A stretch of 64,000 bases of DNA from Allodiplogaster sudhausi (lineage: Eukaryota; Nematoda; Chromadorea; Rhabditida; Diplogasteridae). The stretch spans positions 1,986,001 through 2,050,000 of the forward strand of contig CALZFC010000268.1 in NCBI GenBank assembly GCA_945643635.1, in the 5' to 3' direction. Under the pieces are notes generated by a model that had not been told where the DNA came from, searched no databases, and worked only from the letters and a program-made list of their open reading frames with translations. Shown in pieces: positions 33,590-46,779 of the stretch (its first letter is position 1; every line of letters starts with the position of its first letter). The position numbers were made by a program, and so were the translations under genes.

Positions 33590-34410
33590 CGTGGTGGCAT
33601 CTGGATTCGTCAGGTCCATGCAGCAAGTAGGGTGCGCTGCCGACGTATTCTGGAAGTTAACTAATGTACCAATCCAAATCCAAAGCTCGTCCGGAATGGC
33701 CCCAGCGGACTTTACATCGAAGATCCACTCGAAGCGACTTCACATCAGTTTGAGGTCGTTCGGATTCTCGCAAGGCAACGGAGTCGGACTGCCAACGAAG
33801 GCGGCAGAGAAGGAACTTCCAATGTATTCTGTCAAGACAAAGGACTTCTGCAGCATGATTAATCTTAAGTTGTGTCAAAGAATGTCCGCTATCGGTCGTG
33901 AAAACATTTTGCTTCAAAAATTCTGATTTAATATTCTGAAAAATACGAAAGATGCTTGTTTTTTTTAACTTAAACAAAGATTTTATTAATGTATTTTACA
34001 ATCTCGAAAAGCGCGTACTCCAAATTTAATCCAATTAGCTCAAATTTTGAAAACAATTTTAATCCATAGTTGACGATCAAATGCCGCAGTATGTTAATTA
34101 AAGGTAATGTTTGAACGATCGCAATCTTTTCCAATTATTTAAGAAAGAACATCATATAAGCGAGAACATCCGTATAAATAATGTTCTTTCTAAACAAAAT
34201 TTAAGAATCTTTTACGATCTTTAAAGTTCAAGCAGTCTCATATTTTTTGAGATAGCTGTCTTTAATACTTATTAGCGTATAAAATAGATAATAAGCTGAA
34301 ATTGCTTTATATCAGGGCTCTTGAAGGTCTGGTTCAAATATCCTACTTTATATGTCGCTCCGTTGATTGTCCTAAGCTGGTCATCATTAAATCGTACTTC
34401 ATCAACTGTG
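33590..34410 (-). pseudogene. Secreted two-module family copy, degraded
   Basis: An exon-2 equivalent at about 34,390-34,325 reads MKYDLMMTSLG then TINGATYK; it lacks about 13 bases found in other copies, which shifts the frame. The last-exon equivalent (about 33,835-33,595) reads SAAFVGSPTPLPCENPNDLK, then a TGA where other copies have CGA, then SRFEWIFDVKSAGAIPDELW and the ending CCMDLTNP. Other exons were not found between them. The CGA-to-TGA change is the common CpG-type decay. Confidence 0.8.
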
Positions 34411-34959
34411 ATCTGCCATTGTCGCTGATGAATAAATTTAAAATGATAATATAGGATTTTCTTTTGTTTTTTATATATCATCACTTGAATTTTCCTTGAA
34501 ATTTGAAGGGAATGTTTGAAATTTTAAGAGATTCCTGACGAATACATTAGGTTGAAAAGCCTGATCATATTTTGACTAACAAGAATTGATTCTATCAGCC
34601 CAAAATCTTTTATTTCATCCTTTTAAACGAGAAAGGTTGCATATTGTGTGTATAAGATGAAGAGTAGCAGAATGTAATAAAAATATCAAATGCACTAATA
34701 AGTGATGGATGCGTGCTAAAATGATAAAACAATATGTTTAGGAATGTACTTCCCCGTTTGCCTGATAAAGTTAATTTGATGATTTGACTAGTTCAGAGAA
34801 ATAAATAGGCACGAATCATAATCTAATTAAGGCTTAAGACTGGCGGATTGTATACAAGATCCAAGTGATTTGTTACTGTTACCTTTTGTTTATCTTTCTC
34901 TCTTTGCTGGAAAGGTTTAGCGCGAGAAGAATGAGCAGAGAATGCGCTCCCCCGGGAGG

Positions 34960-36363
34960 CTAGCTCTCTTCTTTCTGGACAGCATTGAGAATGGCTTCCA
35001 AGACGCGTGCCATCTGCAGCTGCCTGCCTTCAATCTGCAGCTGCTTCTTGCACAGCAGATCGACATTGGCCTGTAGTGCATCGAGTGCGATCTGCTGCTG
35101 CGCGAATTTCAGCTCGCTCTCCACCACAGCAGGCTATAATTACCGTATTTTCTCTATTAGTACCCCCCCTTTATTAGAACCCCCCTCTAATAGTACCCCC
35201 CTCTGATAAAGCCATTGAAAAATAGAACCCCTCCCTCTAGTAGAACCCCCCCCTCCAATAGTGCCCCCCCCTAACAGCCTGAAAATCTCAGCTCGAGACG
35301 TACCTCGAATGGATCCTGGAGGTATGGGATGCTCTCTCCAATGAAATCATTGCAAATTCATTCAAAACATGTGGTAAAATGGATATTCCAGTGATGATTC
35401 CTATGAATTCGACCTACGATTCTTCTTATTTTGAGAAGAAAATGTTGTTATCAAACTTTTAGTGTCTCACATTGAAAAATAGAACCCCTCCCTCCAGTAG
35501 AACCCCTCCCTCTAATAGTGCTATTGAAAAATAGAACCCCCGGGGGTACTAATAGAGAAAATACGGTAGTATGTATGTATAAGTAATATAATGTAATATG
35601 ACTCTGAATAAGGTCACATAGCCATAAATATAAATTACAATATTAATAGCTGGACTCACAGAGTCAACAAATACAAATATAAATATGTAGATATTGTTAT
35701 CTACTTAACATAATCCAAGGCATACTCTCATTTTTTTTTATATAAAAAGAACTATAGAATAATATTGTTGTAATATTTTTAAGTTGCACATTTTTAAAAG
35801 GAATCTTCTTGACATTCTGCGACCTAGTTTTCGGCTGTTAAAGGAGCCAAGAACATGATTCTATAAAAGTAGATCAAATCCATTTTGAATGTGCGCCCTT
35901 AAGTTCTTTGCCTGATTAGACAGCGTTTGAAATAGAAGAGTGCGAGGCACCAACAGTAAGCAAAATTTGGCCTATATCTTACACCCAAAAAAGCATAGTT
36001 CCCGAACTACGTTTTAGACAAATATGAATTCATCCACTTTCATAAAAACCATATGTTACTTATTCAGTGAACGGCTCCTTTAAGCACCAGAAACAGTTGC
36101 ATTGAGAATTGTTTGATTGTCTTGCTAGTTGAAATCTTTAGTGAGGACCGTGGTCTCTTCAACGATTTCCTCGTTAAACCCGATTCTCTCTCGGAGGCGC
36201 CTCCACTTGCCACTTCGATTCCGATACTCGGCCACTCCTCCCTTTTGCATTCTCTTCAACAGCCATATTGGCGTCATCGATTCGATATATAGCACCAGGT
36301 CAACCTGTCAAACGATGAAATATTTAAAATTCACATACCAATGAAAATTATTCAGTGGATGAA

Positions 36364-36433
<70 letters not shown>

Positions 36434-39400
36434 TATATAATTTTCATGATTTATTCCGAAAATTAAGTCTTTTCTTTAAAAACTTTTCTATTCACTTTTG
36501 TTCCAACTTTAATTTTTATTATTTTTCCCCTGACCAGAACACGACGAATTAAATTGAACCTGAATTGCGAGCCGTTTAATTTCAGACTTCTCCTGAATGG
36601 ATTTGATGTCATCAACAGCCAGACCGGTCTGAAGAGGAAAGTAATAGGTACCCTGCTTTAAAGGAACCATGCATTGAATGATTCTACAGTTATACATTAG
36701 GACCATTTTGAACACGAGCCCTCAAATATTTGACCTTTCATAGGGCAAGAGAGCGTATTAAATTGGAGGGTGTCTAACAGCTACAGTAAAAAATTTAACG
36801 CAGCCATATTTTGCGAGCTTTTAACGTTGTATCAAGTAGAAAAAATGGTTAAAACTTTCTCGCAGTACGTCTTCGGCAGATGCGAATAGATTCACATTAA
36901 TAAAATCATATGTTAAATGTATGAGAGGTTTGAGTAATGTGTTGCTTGCCATTGGAAGTGGTCAAAATAATTGCGAGAATCCGGATTAAGAGAGTGAGAG
37001 AGCAGCGAGAGAAGTAGAGAAGAGAGAGTAAGAATGAGTTAGATTAAAAGAGAGAGAGAATAAACAAGACAGGTCGAAAAATGAAGAAAAGAAAAGATAA
37101 TGAGGAAAAAAGTAAAAAAAAAACAAATGGCCAACCAGGAGATTCATGAGAAGAATGGTCATGAGAATTGCGAAGACAAGAAAGAGCGGCCGGGCGATAT
37201 CATTCATATAAGTCTGTTTAAGTTGAATCTTCGTCACATTGAATGATTATATTAACATGCATTTATGAAAACGAAAGATCTTTAACGGTGTGCAAGTTAG
37301 GTAAGGTCTCACTCTCTCGTGGTGTTTGTCAGCGTCTCCATGAAAGATTCCGGTGTAATCTAACTCTCCGATCATCATGACAGTCGTCTTCAACATGGAA
37401 GAAAACAAGGTCGAGAACTCGGGCTGAAAGTTGGCAGAATTCCACCTCTTCCTTTGAAAATTGATTTATCAAAGTTGATAAGTGTCAGAGAATGAATTCA
37501 AATATTGGGAGACAATTGGCGCGCAACAATAGGAATTAAGACCAACTCGATTCTGGAATATAATGCAAAAAGTGATGGAGAACGCGAAGACGAAGAGAAC
37601 GAAGATGAGGAAGAAGCTAAAGAACGTCTTAACGATGTCGACGAGCATCATACCGTAGATACCGAAGCGAGGCAGCTTCCGCACGAACATCACAAGGTTC
37701 ATCCACTGCAGGAAGGCAGAGAGCGCAGCGAGATTCCATTGCCAATCCTATGAAGGTGAGGGTGATGACGATAGTAAAGAGGGAAGCTGACCTGTCGAAT
37801 GCCAGTCCGCTTTGCGCAGTCATCCAAGTTGGTGACAACGATGTAAGCAGAGACATAGATAAATATTTCTAAGAGATTCTCGATATTGATGTACGAAAAG
37901 AAGCGCGTATGGAATTGGGCGCACTATAAGTGACCTCCATTTAAGGTTTCCTTTTCCCTGTACAATCTGCCTATTTCTCTTTCATTCTTTCGTTGTTTTC
38001 GCTTCACTACTTCACTCTTGTTCAGTATATGCAACAAGTTTTCATTTCCTACCTCTTTTAGAAGATGAAGACACACGAGAATGCGCACTCCCTAGCCCCA
38101 AATTATGAAGTCCAACGATGGTCGATGCTCCTTAATTATGCCAATTTTTCATCAACGGTAGGAAGAAGAAGGGAAAGCTGACTATGCGATCACAAGCGCC
38201 ATCTTCATTCTTTCCTTCAAAGGCATTGTAGGGAGCAGAGATAGTCATGACGTAAGAGGAGAAGAAAAACAGAAACAGGCAGTACATCATCAACGCTAAA
38301 TTGGAAGGAACTTCCTCACTTTCTCATTCTGGTTATAATAATTACATAATTCAAATCATTGTCACCAATTTATGCTAACAATAAAATGCGCTTACAAGAG
38401 AAGTAGAAATATTTTCCGAGCGTGTTCCACTTATGACTGAGAAGCCCGCGTACGAGTGGATGAGTGAGGAGGTATTCGCAGTCTGAGCTCACCTGAAATT
38501 TCATCACTTTAGTTCTTGTTTGGAACGCCTCTTCAACAGGTTCTTAAGTCGTCTGCAAGGAAAGCAAGAAGAAGAAGAAAAGAAGAAGAAAAAGAAGAAG
38601 AAAGAAGGTCACGTGACCAGCAGCCGCAGGGGATGGTTGTTGTAGATCATATAACTGTTCTTCGAGTATGGTCGCGTGTTCGAGCGAAGATCGTACTTCT
38701 TGTAGGGGTCCTCGTCGTGAATTATATCTAAGATCAGACACTTTTCTAAGTCTTAGAAAGATCTAAATTATCGTCTTTCCATACCTCTTCCGTCGTCTGA
38801 AATGACCATCCATGTGTCATCTAGATAACGGAAGTCATAATCATAGTACGATTCAGGAGCGTTTCTTAGGCCGACATTTTTCTCAGTGTAACAGTTTGGT
38901 GCAATCGCTTCTTCTTCGTCTCCTTTTTCTTCAGCATCATCATCATCTTCTTCTTCTTCCACTTCTTCGTCTCTTTCTTCTTCTTTTCCTTTTTCTTCTT
39001 CTCCGTATTGTTCGCTGAAATTTTTCTCGTTGCACCAAATACCTACATATGTAGGTTTGGAATACCCGTTCTTCTATCGGAGTGAATAATGAAAGCTTTT
39101 TTAAAGATACACCTTCATATTTAAAAAAAAATTGTTTTATGCACGGAAATAAATGATTGAAATGCTTGATTACGTGATGCATTTGTCGAAGATTTCCTTG
39201 GCGATTTCAGGGAAGGTCTTGATGAGCCTTCTCATCGGAGTGTCCCTTGCAGAAAGGAGAGGGGGAGTCCGTCCGGAGGAGACCATGAGTCCAGTCCGGG
39301 TGCTTCAACAACTCATGTGCCATTGATCTGCGCAAGAAAGACACGCAGATTGCTTCTTTCACACGCCGAGAATTTTCTTTACCATTTTTGGACTAATCAA

Positions 39401-42400
39401 AATACAACCTACGTATAGATATGTACTTGCAAGTTTGTAAAAACGTTCTTTAAAAATATCGAAGAAGGTGCAGACTGAAATTTCTTTTCGAGGGCGATGT
39501 CGAGGGGAGTTCGTCCTTTGTTGTCCCTTCTGGCTATTCTCACATTGCGCAAAGAGACAAGGAACTTGACAATAGCGTCGTGACCTCGGGAAACGGCAAT
39601 GTGAAGAAGAGTCGGGAGCCTGCAGAGTAAAAAGGAGAAGGTCTTTCCGCTCGTCCACTACTCTTATTGCCCTTATTCACCCAGAGGATTGTTCTTGTTT
39701 ATTCACTTTCTTTTCCTTGAAATGTTATCAGCAAGGGGATAATGTTAAAAGAGTCACTAATATTCACTGCAAAGGTATAGTGTCTGCTTTGATGTACAGT
39801 ATCGCACAACATTTCTGGGATACATATTAATTATATTAATATGAATATTTTCAATTAATTTTCCAGCGCCCAGGGCGCATTTTACGAAGTTTTCTGTTCA
39901 AGCTAGACTAATTCGACATTGATAAATACGGTGGTAACATTAGTTTGTCACAACTACTTGAGGCTGACGAGAAAATTCATTTATTTTTGCCCGAATTTTT
40001 TGAAAGCTGCAGCGCAATTGCGCATATAATGCAGCGCATTGCGCATATAATGCAGCGCATTGCGCTGCTTCTTTCAAATGGGTTTCGGGATGAAATATGA
40101 CTTTTCTCGTCAGCTTCATGTTGTTTTGAGAAACTATTGTTACCACCGGATTTATCAGTGTCGAATTAGTCTAGTTTGAACAGAAAACTACTTTAAAGTG
40201 CGCCATGAGCCCTGAAAAATCAATTGAAATTATTTATATTAATATAATTAAGATAATTGATATATGTACAAGAAATGTTGGGCGGTACTGTATATCATTT
40301 TATAATATCCCTGTTGTGTGTAGCTTCACACTTGATTCTTCCTCAGTTGCCTCCTCACTTGACTCTTCCACTTATTATTCAACTGCCTTCTTTACTTCTT
40401 CTTGTAGTACTCGTTGGCGGAAGCCCCCTTCTGGATGAGAATCTGCAGGATGGAGAGATGTCCCTCGTAGCATGCGATCTGCGATGGTGTCTTGTGATCC
40501 TTGTTCTTTGCCATCAAATTTGCCCCGTTGGTGTCGCACAGAAGAGATGCCACTTCGGGATGGCCTGTAATCCCACGACATTCATTAGCGTTGCAGTATT
40601 GTCTCCGGCGAATAATTAACAGATTGTGTTTTAAGCATGGATCAGTAAGTCTCATCGTAAAACTTAGATACTGACCTTTATTAGCGGCGCAGTGGAGTGG
40701 AGAGTTGCCGTGGTCGTTCTTGACTAGCGCGAGCTTCTCGTCCCACTCGAGCAACTTTCTCACGACGTCTACTCGGCCTGCGAAAAGAGAAACCCTTTCA
40801 ATGATTTTCCCGAACATATTTTGTTAACATTAATTGAGGCAGAAAAAAAGATTGAGCGACCTTCCGTAGCCGCAAGATGGAGGGGGGTGTTCTTGCGATT
40901 GTCTCTTGGATTCAGATTTGCTCCGTAATTTTGTAGCATCTTAATTAAAGAAAAGCTTTCTGTAAGGAATAAACATGGCTTGATTTTTTTTAGCGTTTTT
41001 TTCGGTGTAAAAAAAAATTTCAATGTAGAATAATTATTACAAGGATACTACGTCTGACCCGGACAGTATTGAGATATCCGTTGGAGCATGCGACGTGCAG
41101 GGGAGTCATGCCATTCTGGTCGGCATGGTTCATAACCTTCTGCTTCCTAAGAGAGATGCCCGGATGCCTCTCTTTACCCTTTTTACACGCAGATTTCTCG
41201 TCCCGCTTTCCAAGATAATCCAGCACGAACTCAAACAAGGGATCATTCTTTCTCAATCAGTCTGTATATCGTAACAATCTCAACATCTGCCGTTCGCTCT
41301 ATCTTGCAGCTTCTCTAACTCTGCAAACTGCCAACAAGTTCATCTTTTTCTATACTTTACGATAAAGAGCAGACGATTCAAAGAACGAGTCTTAAAAAGT
41401 GATTATTGTACGGAAGAGAATAAAGAAAAACTACACTTACATGAATGACTTGGACGGCGTCAAACTCGGCCGCTAGATGGAGGATATTCTTGCCCTCTTG
41501 GTTGACGACGTAAATACGGGGCCGCTTCTTCACCAGCACCTTAATGGCATCCAGGGCATTCGACTCGGCTGCCACAAGCAACGCCGTCTTTCCACTGCTG
41601 TCCTTCCTTTCCAGCAGCGCTGCCTAAGAACTTCTTATCTACATACATATCTGCCTTTATAATATAATGGATATATTAATTTAAAATGTATTATTCTCCA
41701 TTGTTAACAGTTTCCACCTGGCACTAAGAACAAACATTGTGGTCGAGAAGATATTTGATGACATGGACATGATTACGCTTGGCAGCCTCGTGAAGTGCTA
41801 GCAGAACTCCGTCGTCCGTCTCAGGGGTCACGTCCACTTTGGCACTCTCCACCAGGCACTTCACCACTTCCAGGCAGCCTCTCTCCGCGGCGACGCGAAG
41901 GAGAGGGCGCTCGCTTCTAGGCAAATTACTCTTACACCTATTATTTGTATGTCAATTTGCGGTCACAAATTATACTTGTAATGCCCAAAAATACTTGGAA
42001 AAATATTTTTAAGGGAGGGAATAATTAATGCACATTAGCATAGTTACATATATCCCATTTATCCGTAAAATTTCGATAGAAGAAGCACAATTGGAAGTGG
42101 AAGGAGAGAAGGAGAGATGAAGGGATGACGCACTCTTTCCAGAGGGTGTGATGAGGCATGTGCTGGAATATGACATTGACGACATCGGCGTGGTCGTTCT
42201 CTACCGCCAACTCCAGCGGCGTCTTCTCCTCATGGTTCTCCCTCACAAGCATCTCCATTGCCTCCTCGCGTGCTGAAGGTGCCACTGCTAAGTTATGCCA
42301 ACAATTTACAGAAATTCTTCTTTGCGCAACAAAGAATACTCGATCAAAATAGGAGAGTAACTTTTTATGAAGAACTCCTCGATGACGCAACCGTGGCCAC

Positions 42401-44862
42401 TTCTTGCAGCGAAATGGAGTGGCGTGTTCCTCAAATATCCTCCATTGGTAAAAGGGACACCATATTTACACTTCCTGAGATAAAACTGAAATGAAAACAA
42501 GTCGACGACACCCATGCTTGTCAACAGTATTTCGATGGCTGCGGTCAAACAGAATTTGAATGACATCAATGGTCTCGTAGAGACAAGCAAGCATAAAGGG
42601 ACTCGCACCATCCTCGTCCACGAGCTGCAAAGGAATGAGGATGATCTGGTGATTAAAGAGTAACACGAAAGTAATATCTGATGGGAGAACAAAGATGAGC
42701 TCCAAACCTTGCAATCTGCGCGATTCTCCAAAAGCGTGGTCGCGCCTTCCGAGTTTCCCGTCATTGCAGCAATATGCAAGGGAGTCCGTTTGCCGTACCC
42801 GCCTTTTGCATTAACATATCTATAATTCAGTTGTTCGTTAATTATTCAAATTTACAGATTGGGCAGAAAAAAAACTATGATTTCCCCGTCTAGCTCATCT
42901 AGTAATACATGAAAGAAATATGTAGCATGGTAGTTAAGTGAAAGTGAAAAGGTAGTCGAACGCGTTGTGATCGCAGAGAAGAGTGATGATGTCGTGTGTG
43001 TTCGTCTTCGCTTCCTCCTCATACTCTTGGATATCCTCGTTTAGTCAATTCATATATCTTCTTCGTGTGTATTACTTTCGCTTTGGTTCAATTAAAAGGT
43101 GGATAAATCATTTAGCTGTTTGTTAGTGATTGCAATGTGTTTTGGCTAGTCTAAAGCTTCCCTGAATCTCGCGGCGTAGTGAAGAGGCCGGACGTCCCTT
43201 AGATCCATCGCATTCGGATCCGCTCCTGCCTTCAGAAGAGTCTCCACAACTTCCTTGTTCATGTAGCGACACGCGTAGTGAAGCGCTGTCATCGAGATCT
43301 AGAATTATTATATATAAATTTAAAAAGATTCATTAAATCAGTTTTCTGATTGGTTCTCCGAGCTGGTATGAATGTATATATGCAAATAAATGCATAAATA
43401 TCTGAACAAATAAGATTGTAAAATGCTGTCCATAGCTTACATTCTTATTTTCCGTAATTTCGCGATAATGGACAGCGAGAGGTTCCTCAGCGATGACCCT
43501 CTTCACTGCATCCACATCACCGTTAGTCGCGGCCTAACAATGGTACTTGTATTAAAGCGACACTATGTCCAGCCATCCTTAGACAATTAAAGGATCATAG
43601 TACACATTTTTTCATGTCTTTAAGGAACTATCGATGGAGTTTAAAAGCCGCTTGTGTTGTTCTAATTTTTGAAATTCTTACTTTTCCTAATGATGTTTCT
43701 AGTTGGACCCGATAGTATTAACAAAAAATTAAGTAACATTGTAATCTCCATGGACAGTTCCTTTAAGTTGAAAGATTCAAAAGTACACCATTCGCGAGAA
43801 ATTTGCATTCAAAAACTTTGCCTGTATCATGGTAATTTGGGTGCGCTACACTATATTCCTGTTCTTTGTATGTTTTGCAGAAAGTTAACTCCAGGATATT
43901 CACCACCGGCCTATTTTTTAACATCTTCTCTTGCAAGTCGAAATAAATGAAAACAGCCATTTCCAGTTCTTTCTTTCCGTCCTTTTTTTGTCATCCTGCG
44001 AAGATTCCCGACGAAATATCGAAATATCAAAGAAAACAAATTCACATTAAATTTTTTTAGAAAGGTTTTACGAGTCCGTGTGTATGTAAAAAGAAGCGAA
44101 GTGCACTACTGTGTTTTCTACAGGTCTTTCCGTGCAGGAGTTTCGGGTGCTCATGCTCCTTTTAGAAAGAATTAAGCGACAATAGCAGCCAAGAAAGCTA
44201 GAAACAATACAGCAACAAAAAATTCTCGTAGATATGTACATACCTTACGTAAATCATTCATAATTTTGGCTTTTGTGGCATCATCGCATGATCGAGAAGT
44301 GGGAAGGACGCCGGATACTTTCGCTTGGTGAGAAGCGATGGAATCCGGCACTGTAGACATCAAGGGAAAGGAGACGTTCATCCCACCGATCATCCCATTT
44401 CCTGAAAAGGCGGTCGATTCTAATGGATAGTCACTTCAATTTTGGTAGAGATTGCTAATGCTCTTTGCTTTTCTGGTTTCTTCTTCGTCTCAGCCATGCA
44501 CTCTGCTTCTCTGGTATCTCTCTATCTCTCGCCTCTGTTTGCTCACTGATCTGTTTTCTAATCACTCGATGAGTCCACAATTGCTCGTTTAATGGCTGGG
44601 TGGACGAAAACTTTTAAAATGGAACTTTCTTTTTAAAGGCAGAAGCCGAAATTTTCAATCAGCTTGTATCACAGCTTTTTTTATGTTGAAAAGTCACAGC
44701 AATGTTGAAAAATGAATTTATTTTATCGAAATATTATTAGGTCATTAAAATTCTTTTAATATTGATAAAAAAAACCTCACCTGCTTCAGCATCAAAATCC
44801 ACTCCATTCTGTCGCACACACAAATCGATCAACGGAATCGCATCTCGATCTCTGTCAACCAT
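34960..44862 (-). CDS. TRPA-type cation channel (TRPA1-like), about 25 exons
   Basis: A TRPA channel subunit; family members form tetrameric cation channels gated by irritants or temperature. Start MVDRDRDAIPLIDLCVRQNG (44,862-44,781), exon 2 44,401-44,244. Ankyrin repeats fill about 43,540-39,480 (for example MTALHYACRYMNKEVVETLL, KRTPLHIAAMTGNSEGATTL, NGMTPLHVACSNGYLNTV, NTPLHLAATEG, NSPLHCAANKG). A linker RRLIKTFPEIAKEIFDKCIT near 39,200 leads into an acidic exon and YYDYDFRYLDDTW. The channel domain follows: S1 near 38,290 (ALMMYCLFLFFFSSYVMTIS); S4-S5 at 37,750-37,500 (NLVMFVRKLPRFGIYGMMLV, then DIVKTFFSFFLIFVLFVFAF); pore MMIGELDYTGIF near 37,360; S6 PLFLVFAILMTILLMNLL near 37,180; then TGLAVDDIKSIQEKSEIKRL. 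The last exon (about 35,132-34,960) is a coiled coil ending AILNAVQKEES. A possible frame change lies near 39,260. Introns hold several small transposons. Confidence 0.9.
35143..35566. mobile_element. TA-flanked MITE in the last TRPA intron
   Basis: Both ends are present: ccgtattttctctattagta after TA (35,141-35,142) and tactaatagagaaaatacgg before TA (35,567-35,568). The interior has C-rich tracts and 'gagacgtacctcgaatggat', shared with the copies at 17.9 and 48.5 kb. It lies only about eight bases from the acceptor of the last TRPA exon. Confidence 0.85.
35842..36079. mobile_element. TTAA-flanked MITE (238 bp) in a TRPA intron
   Basis: Left AGGAGCCAAGAACA after TTAA (35,838-35,841), right GTGAACGGCTCCT before TTAA (36,080-36,083). 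Short AGGAGC-type inverted ends and no coding sequence. Confidence 0.65.
36368..36430. repeat. (AT)n microsatellite
   Basis: About 60 bases of uninterrupted AT, in a TRPA intron. Confidence 0.95.
36996..37080. repeat. GA-rich tract
   Basis: Purine-rich simple sequence in the TRPA intron after the S6 exon. Confidence 0.8.
39791..40296. repeat. Foldback element, about 0.5 kb inverted repeat
   Basis: The left arm (from gatgtacagtatcgcacaac) and right arm (to ggcggtactgtatatc) are inverted copies over about 240 bases each. Matching pairs include ctagactaattcgacattga / tcagtgtcgaattagtctag and gctgacgagaaaa / tttctcgtcagc. The centre (40,012-40,068) is a small tandem repeat of gcattgcgcatataatgca. 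It sits in a TRPA intron between ankyrin exons. It could be a foldback transposon, and its transcript would form a long hairpin. Confidence 0.85.
43624..43762. mobile_element. Short TTAA-flanked MITE
   Basis: Left GGAACTATCGATGGAG after TTAA (43,620-43,623), right CTCCATGGACAGTTCCT before TTAA (43,763-43,766). It is a 139-bp relative of the element at 28,451, with the same 'cttacttttcctaatgatgt' interior. It lies in a TRPA intron. Confidence 0.75.
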
Positions 44863-44939
44863 TTCAAGCCTGACGAGGAAAGGCTTAGAGTGGAGATAGA
44901 GGAGAGTGAGATTATGAAAGGAAAGATAACTCAGCATGC

Positions 44940-46540
44940 AACTCTTTTTGGCAATGAGGACAGAAGTAGTATAAATTCAACAAGTTTTATTGTATCGGAG
45001 AGAGAAATAGGCGCGACAAATCAAGAAGCGAATTTTATGAAGTGATAAGAGACAAGTTGTTGACACAAACACAATTAACACTCCATCACTTGCTTATAAA
45101 CGACATAAATGCGTGGATCACAAATTACTCAAACAACCTTTCAACAGTATTAACTCGGTTGAATAGTTGTCTAATGCAAATAAATAAAAAATTTCGCGTC
45201 TAAAATAAATTCACTGACTTCTGACACTCTCTTTGGCGGTTGACTCTCTACCTTTGCCAATTTCCAATCTACTCCAGGATCATCTTGGCGTGCGATCCTC
45301 CCACCCCAATAGTTTATAGAGAGGAAAAAGGAAGCCGGCCACTCTTTTGTACACTATTCGTCTTGGAAATGCTTTGTTCTAGCTCAAATCAATGACAACG
45401 GAGGGAGAGAGTGAGCGAGAGAGATCATGAAAGAGGCATGGAAATGGGAAAACATTTATATCACTGAAGCATTCACTTTCTTATCACGCAAGCCCTTCTA
45501 ATAGCACTGCGGGCAGATGATAACAACTCTGTTTAATTCAAGCTTATGCTGACTATTTGATATGCTTTCTAGAAAAATGGTCATAAGATCTTCATCAGCT
45601 TAGATACATTCATTCACGCGTTTTTCCCAGAATGCTCCATCAAAATGTCGCTACGTTTGTCTCACAATTTATTTATTTATTTATCGTAAATGAAATGTAC
45701 ATACATTTCAGGGTGACTGCACAAGTATATGAAGGAAAAAAATGTTGCGTTTAGCTTCTTTATTAATGACCACATTGTCAGGCCCACACATTGAAACTTA
45801 ATACGGAAGCTCACCTCTCCATGCCAACAAACAAGGCATGCCTCTTGATTGATACAAAAATAGTTTCTTATATAATTTTTCAATATTGTTTTGAATAAAT
45901 GCAATATAGTTTACATTATAAGTGATAAAATCGCTGTTTCCCCTTGGAATAAAAAGTTAGAACCAGCTAAGCTTAGGAATAATAATCATTTGAAGAAAGA
46001 TCAGGGAACCGATCTGAATACCTTTGAAGTGTTCTGGAAAACACGTTTACTGAGCTCTATTTATGGAGCAATCTTGAATTCATTATTGATATCAGTGCAT
46101 TATAGATAACCAAAAGGCGAACTGGCACGATTCATGAATTTGAATTCTTCTCTTCTTCTTCTTTTTTGCCATCCGCCGACCGTTATATTGGAGGCGGAGC
46201 ATATGCTCTCTCAATATTTCAATTCCCTGTTCAAGCTGAAATTTTGTAAACGGATTTACTGTATACGGATTGGGCGAGCTCCTTGGTAAATCCCGCCCAC
46301 CTAGTTAACAGATATTTATTCTGTGAGTAGATTTTTCAATTCAAATTCTTTACTTTGCTGAACTGTTACGACATACATAGACTAATTAGTGTAATGAAAA
46401 ATTGTAATAGCTTAAGTAATGAAAAATGGGTTGCCTTTAATGAAGTGGTTTTTTTGTACCATCAACTTTATTCAAGCTTGGAAAGAGTCACACTACTCTT
46501 TTTAAGCAGAATTGAACGCAATAAAAGTGTGATTTGTTGT
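44940..46540. other. No gene recognised
   Basis: Intergenic between the TRPA 5' end and the secreted-protein cluster. It contains a few short open frames without family resemblance, and a short tttattta run at 45,670. TRPA promoter elements are expected here but none could be pointed to. Confidence 0.5.
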
Positions 46541-46549
46541 TCTTCCTAC

Positions 46550-46690
46550 AGACAACTCTCCACTGAAGACATCTTTACAGGCGGCTGAATGAGGAAAAAT
46601 GAGGAAGCCAAGAAGACGCTCGGGCGCGGAAGAACATCGAAGTCCTTCTCCTCCTCTCTCACTCTCTCTCCTTCTTTACTTCCGCGTTCT
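46550..46690 (-). repeat. Relic of the 3' flank of a mucin-like membrane gene
   Basis: The stretch 'gaagacatctttacaggcgg' with 'aagacgctcgggcgcggaag' matches the regions just 3' of the membrane genes at 31.62-31.70 and 61.04-61.12 kb. No tail or transmembrane exon follows here, so only the flank was left. Confidence 0.6.
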
Positions 46691-46779
46691 TAAGAAAAGC
46701 GAAGAAATGTCTAAATCAGAGTAAAGATTAGAAAAATTCACGGAAATCCATTAAATATATCGGTATATTGGTAAAAGAT

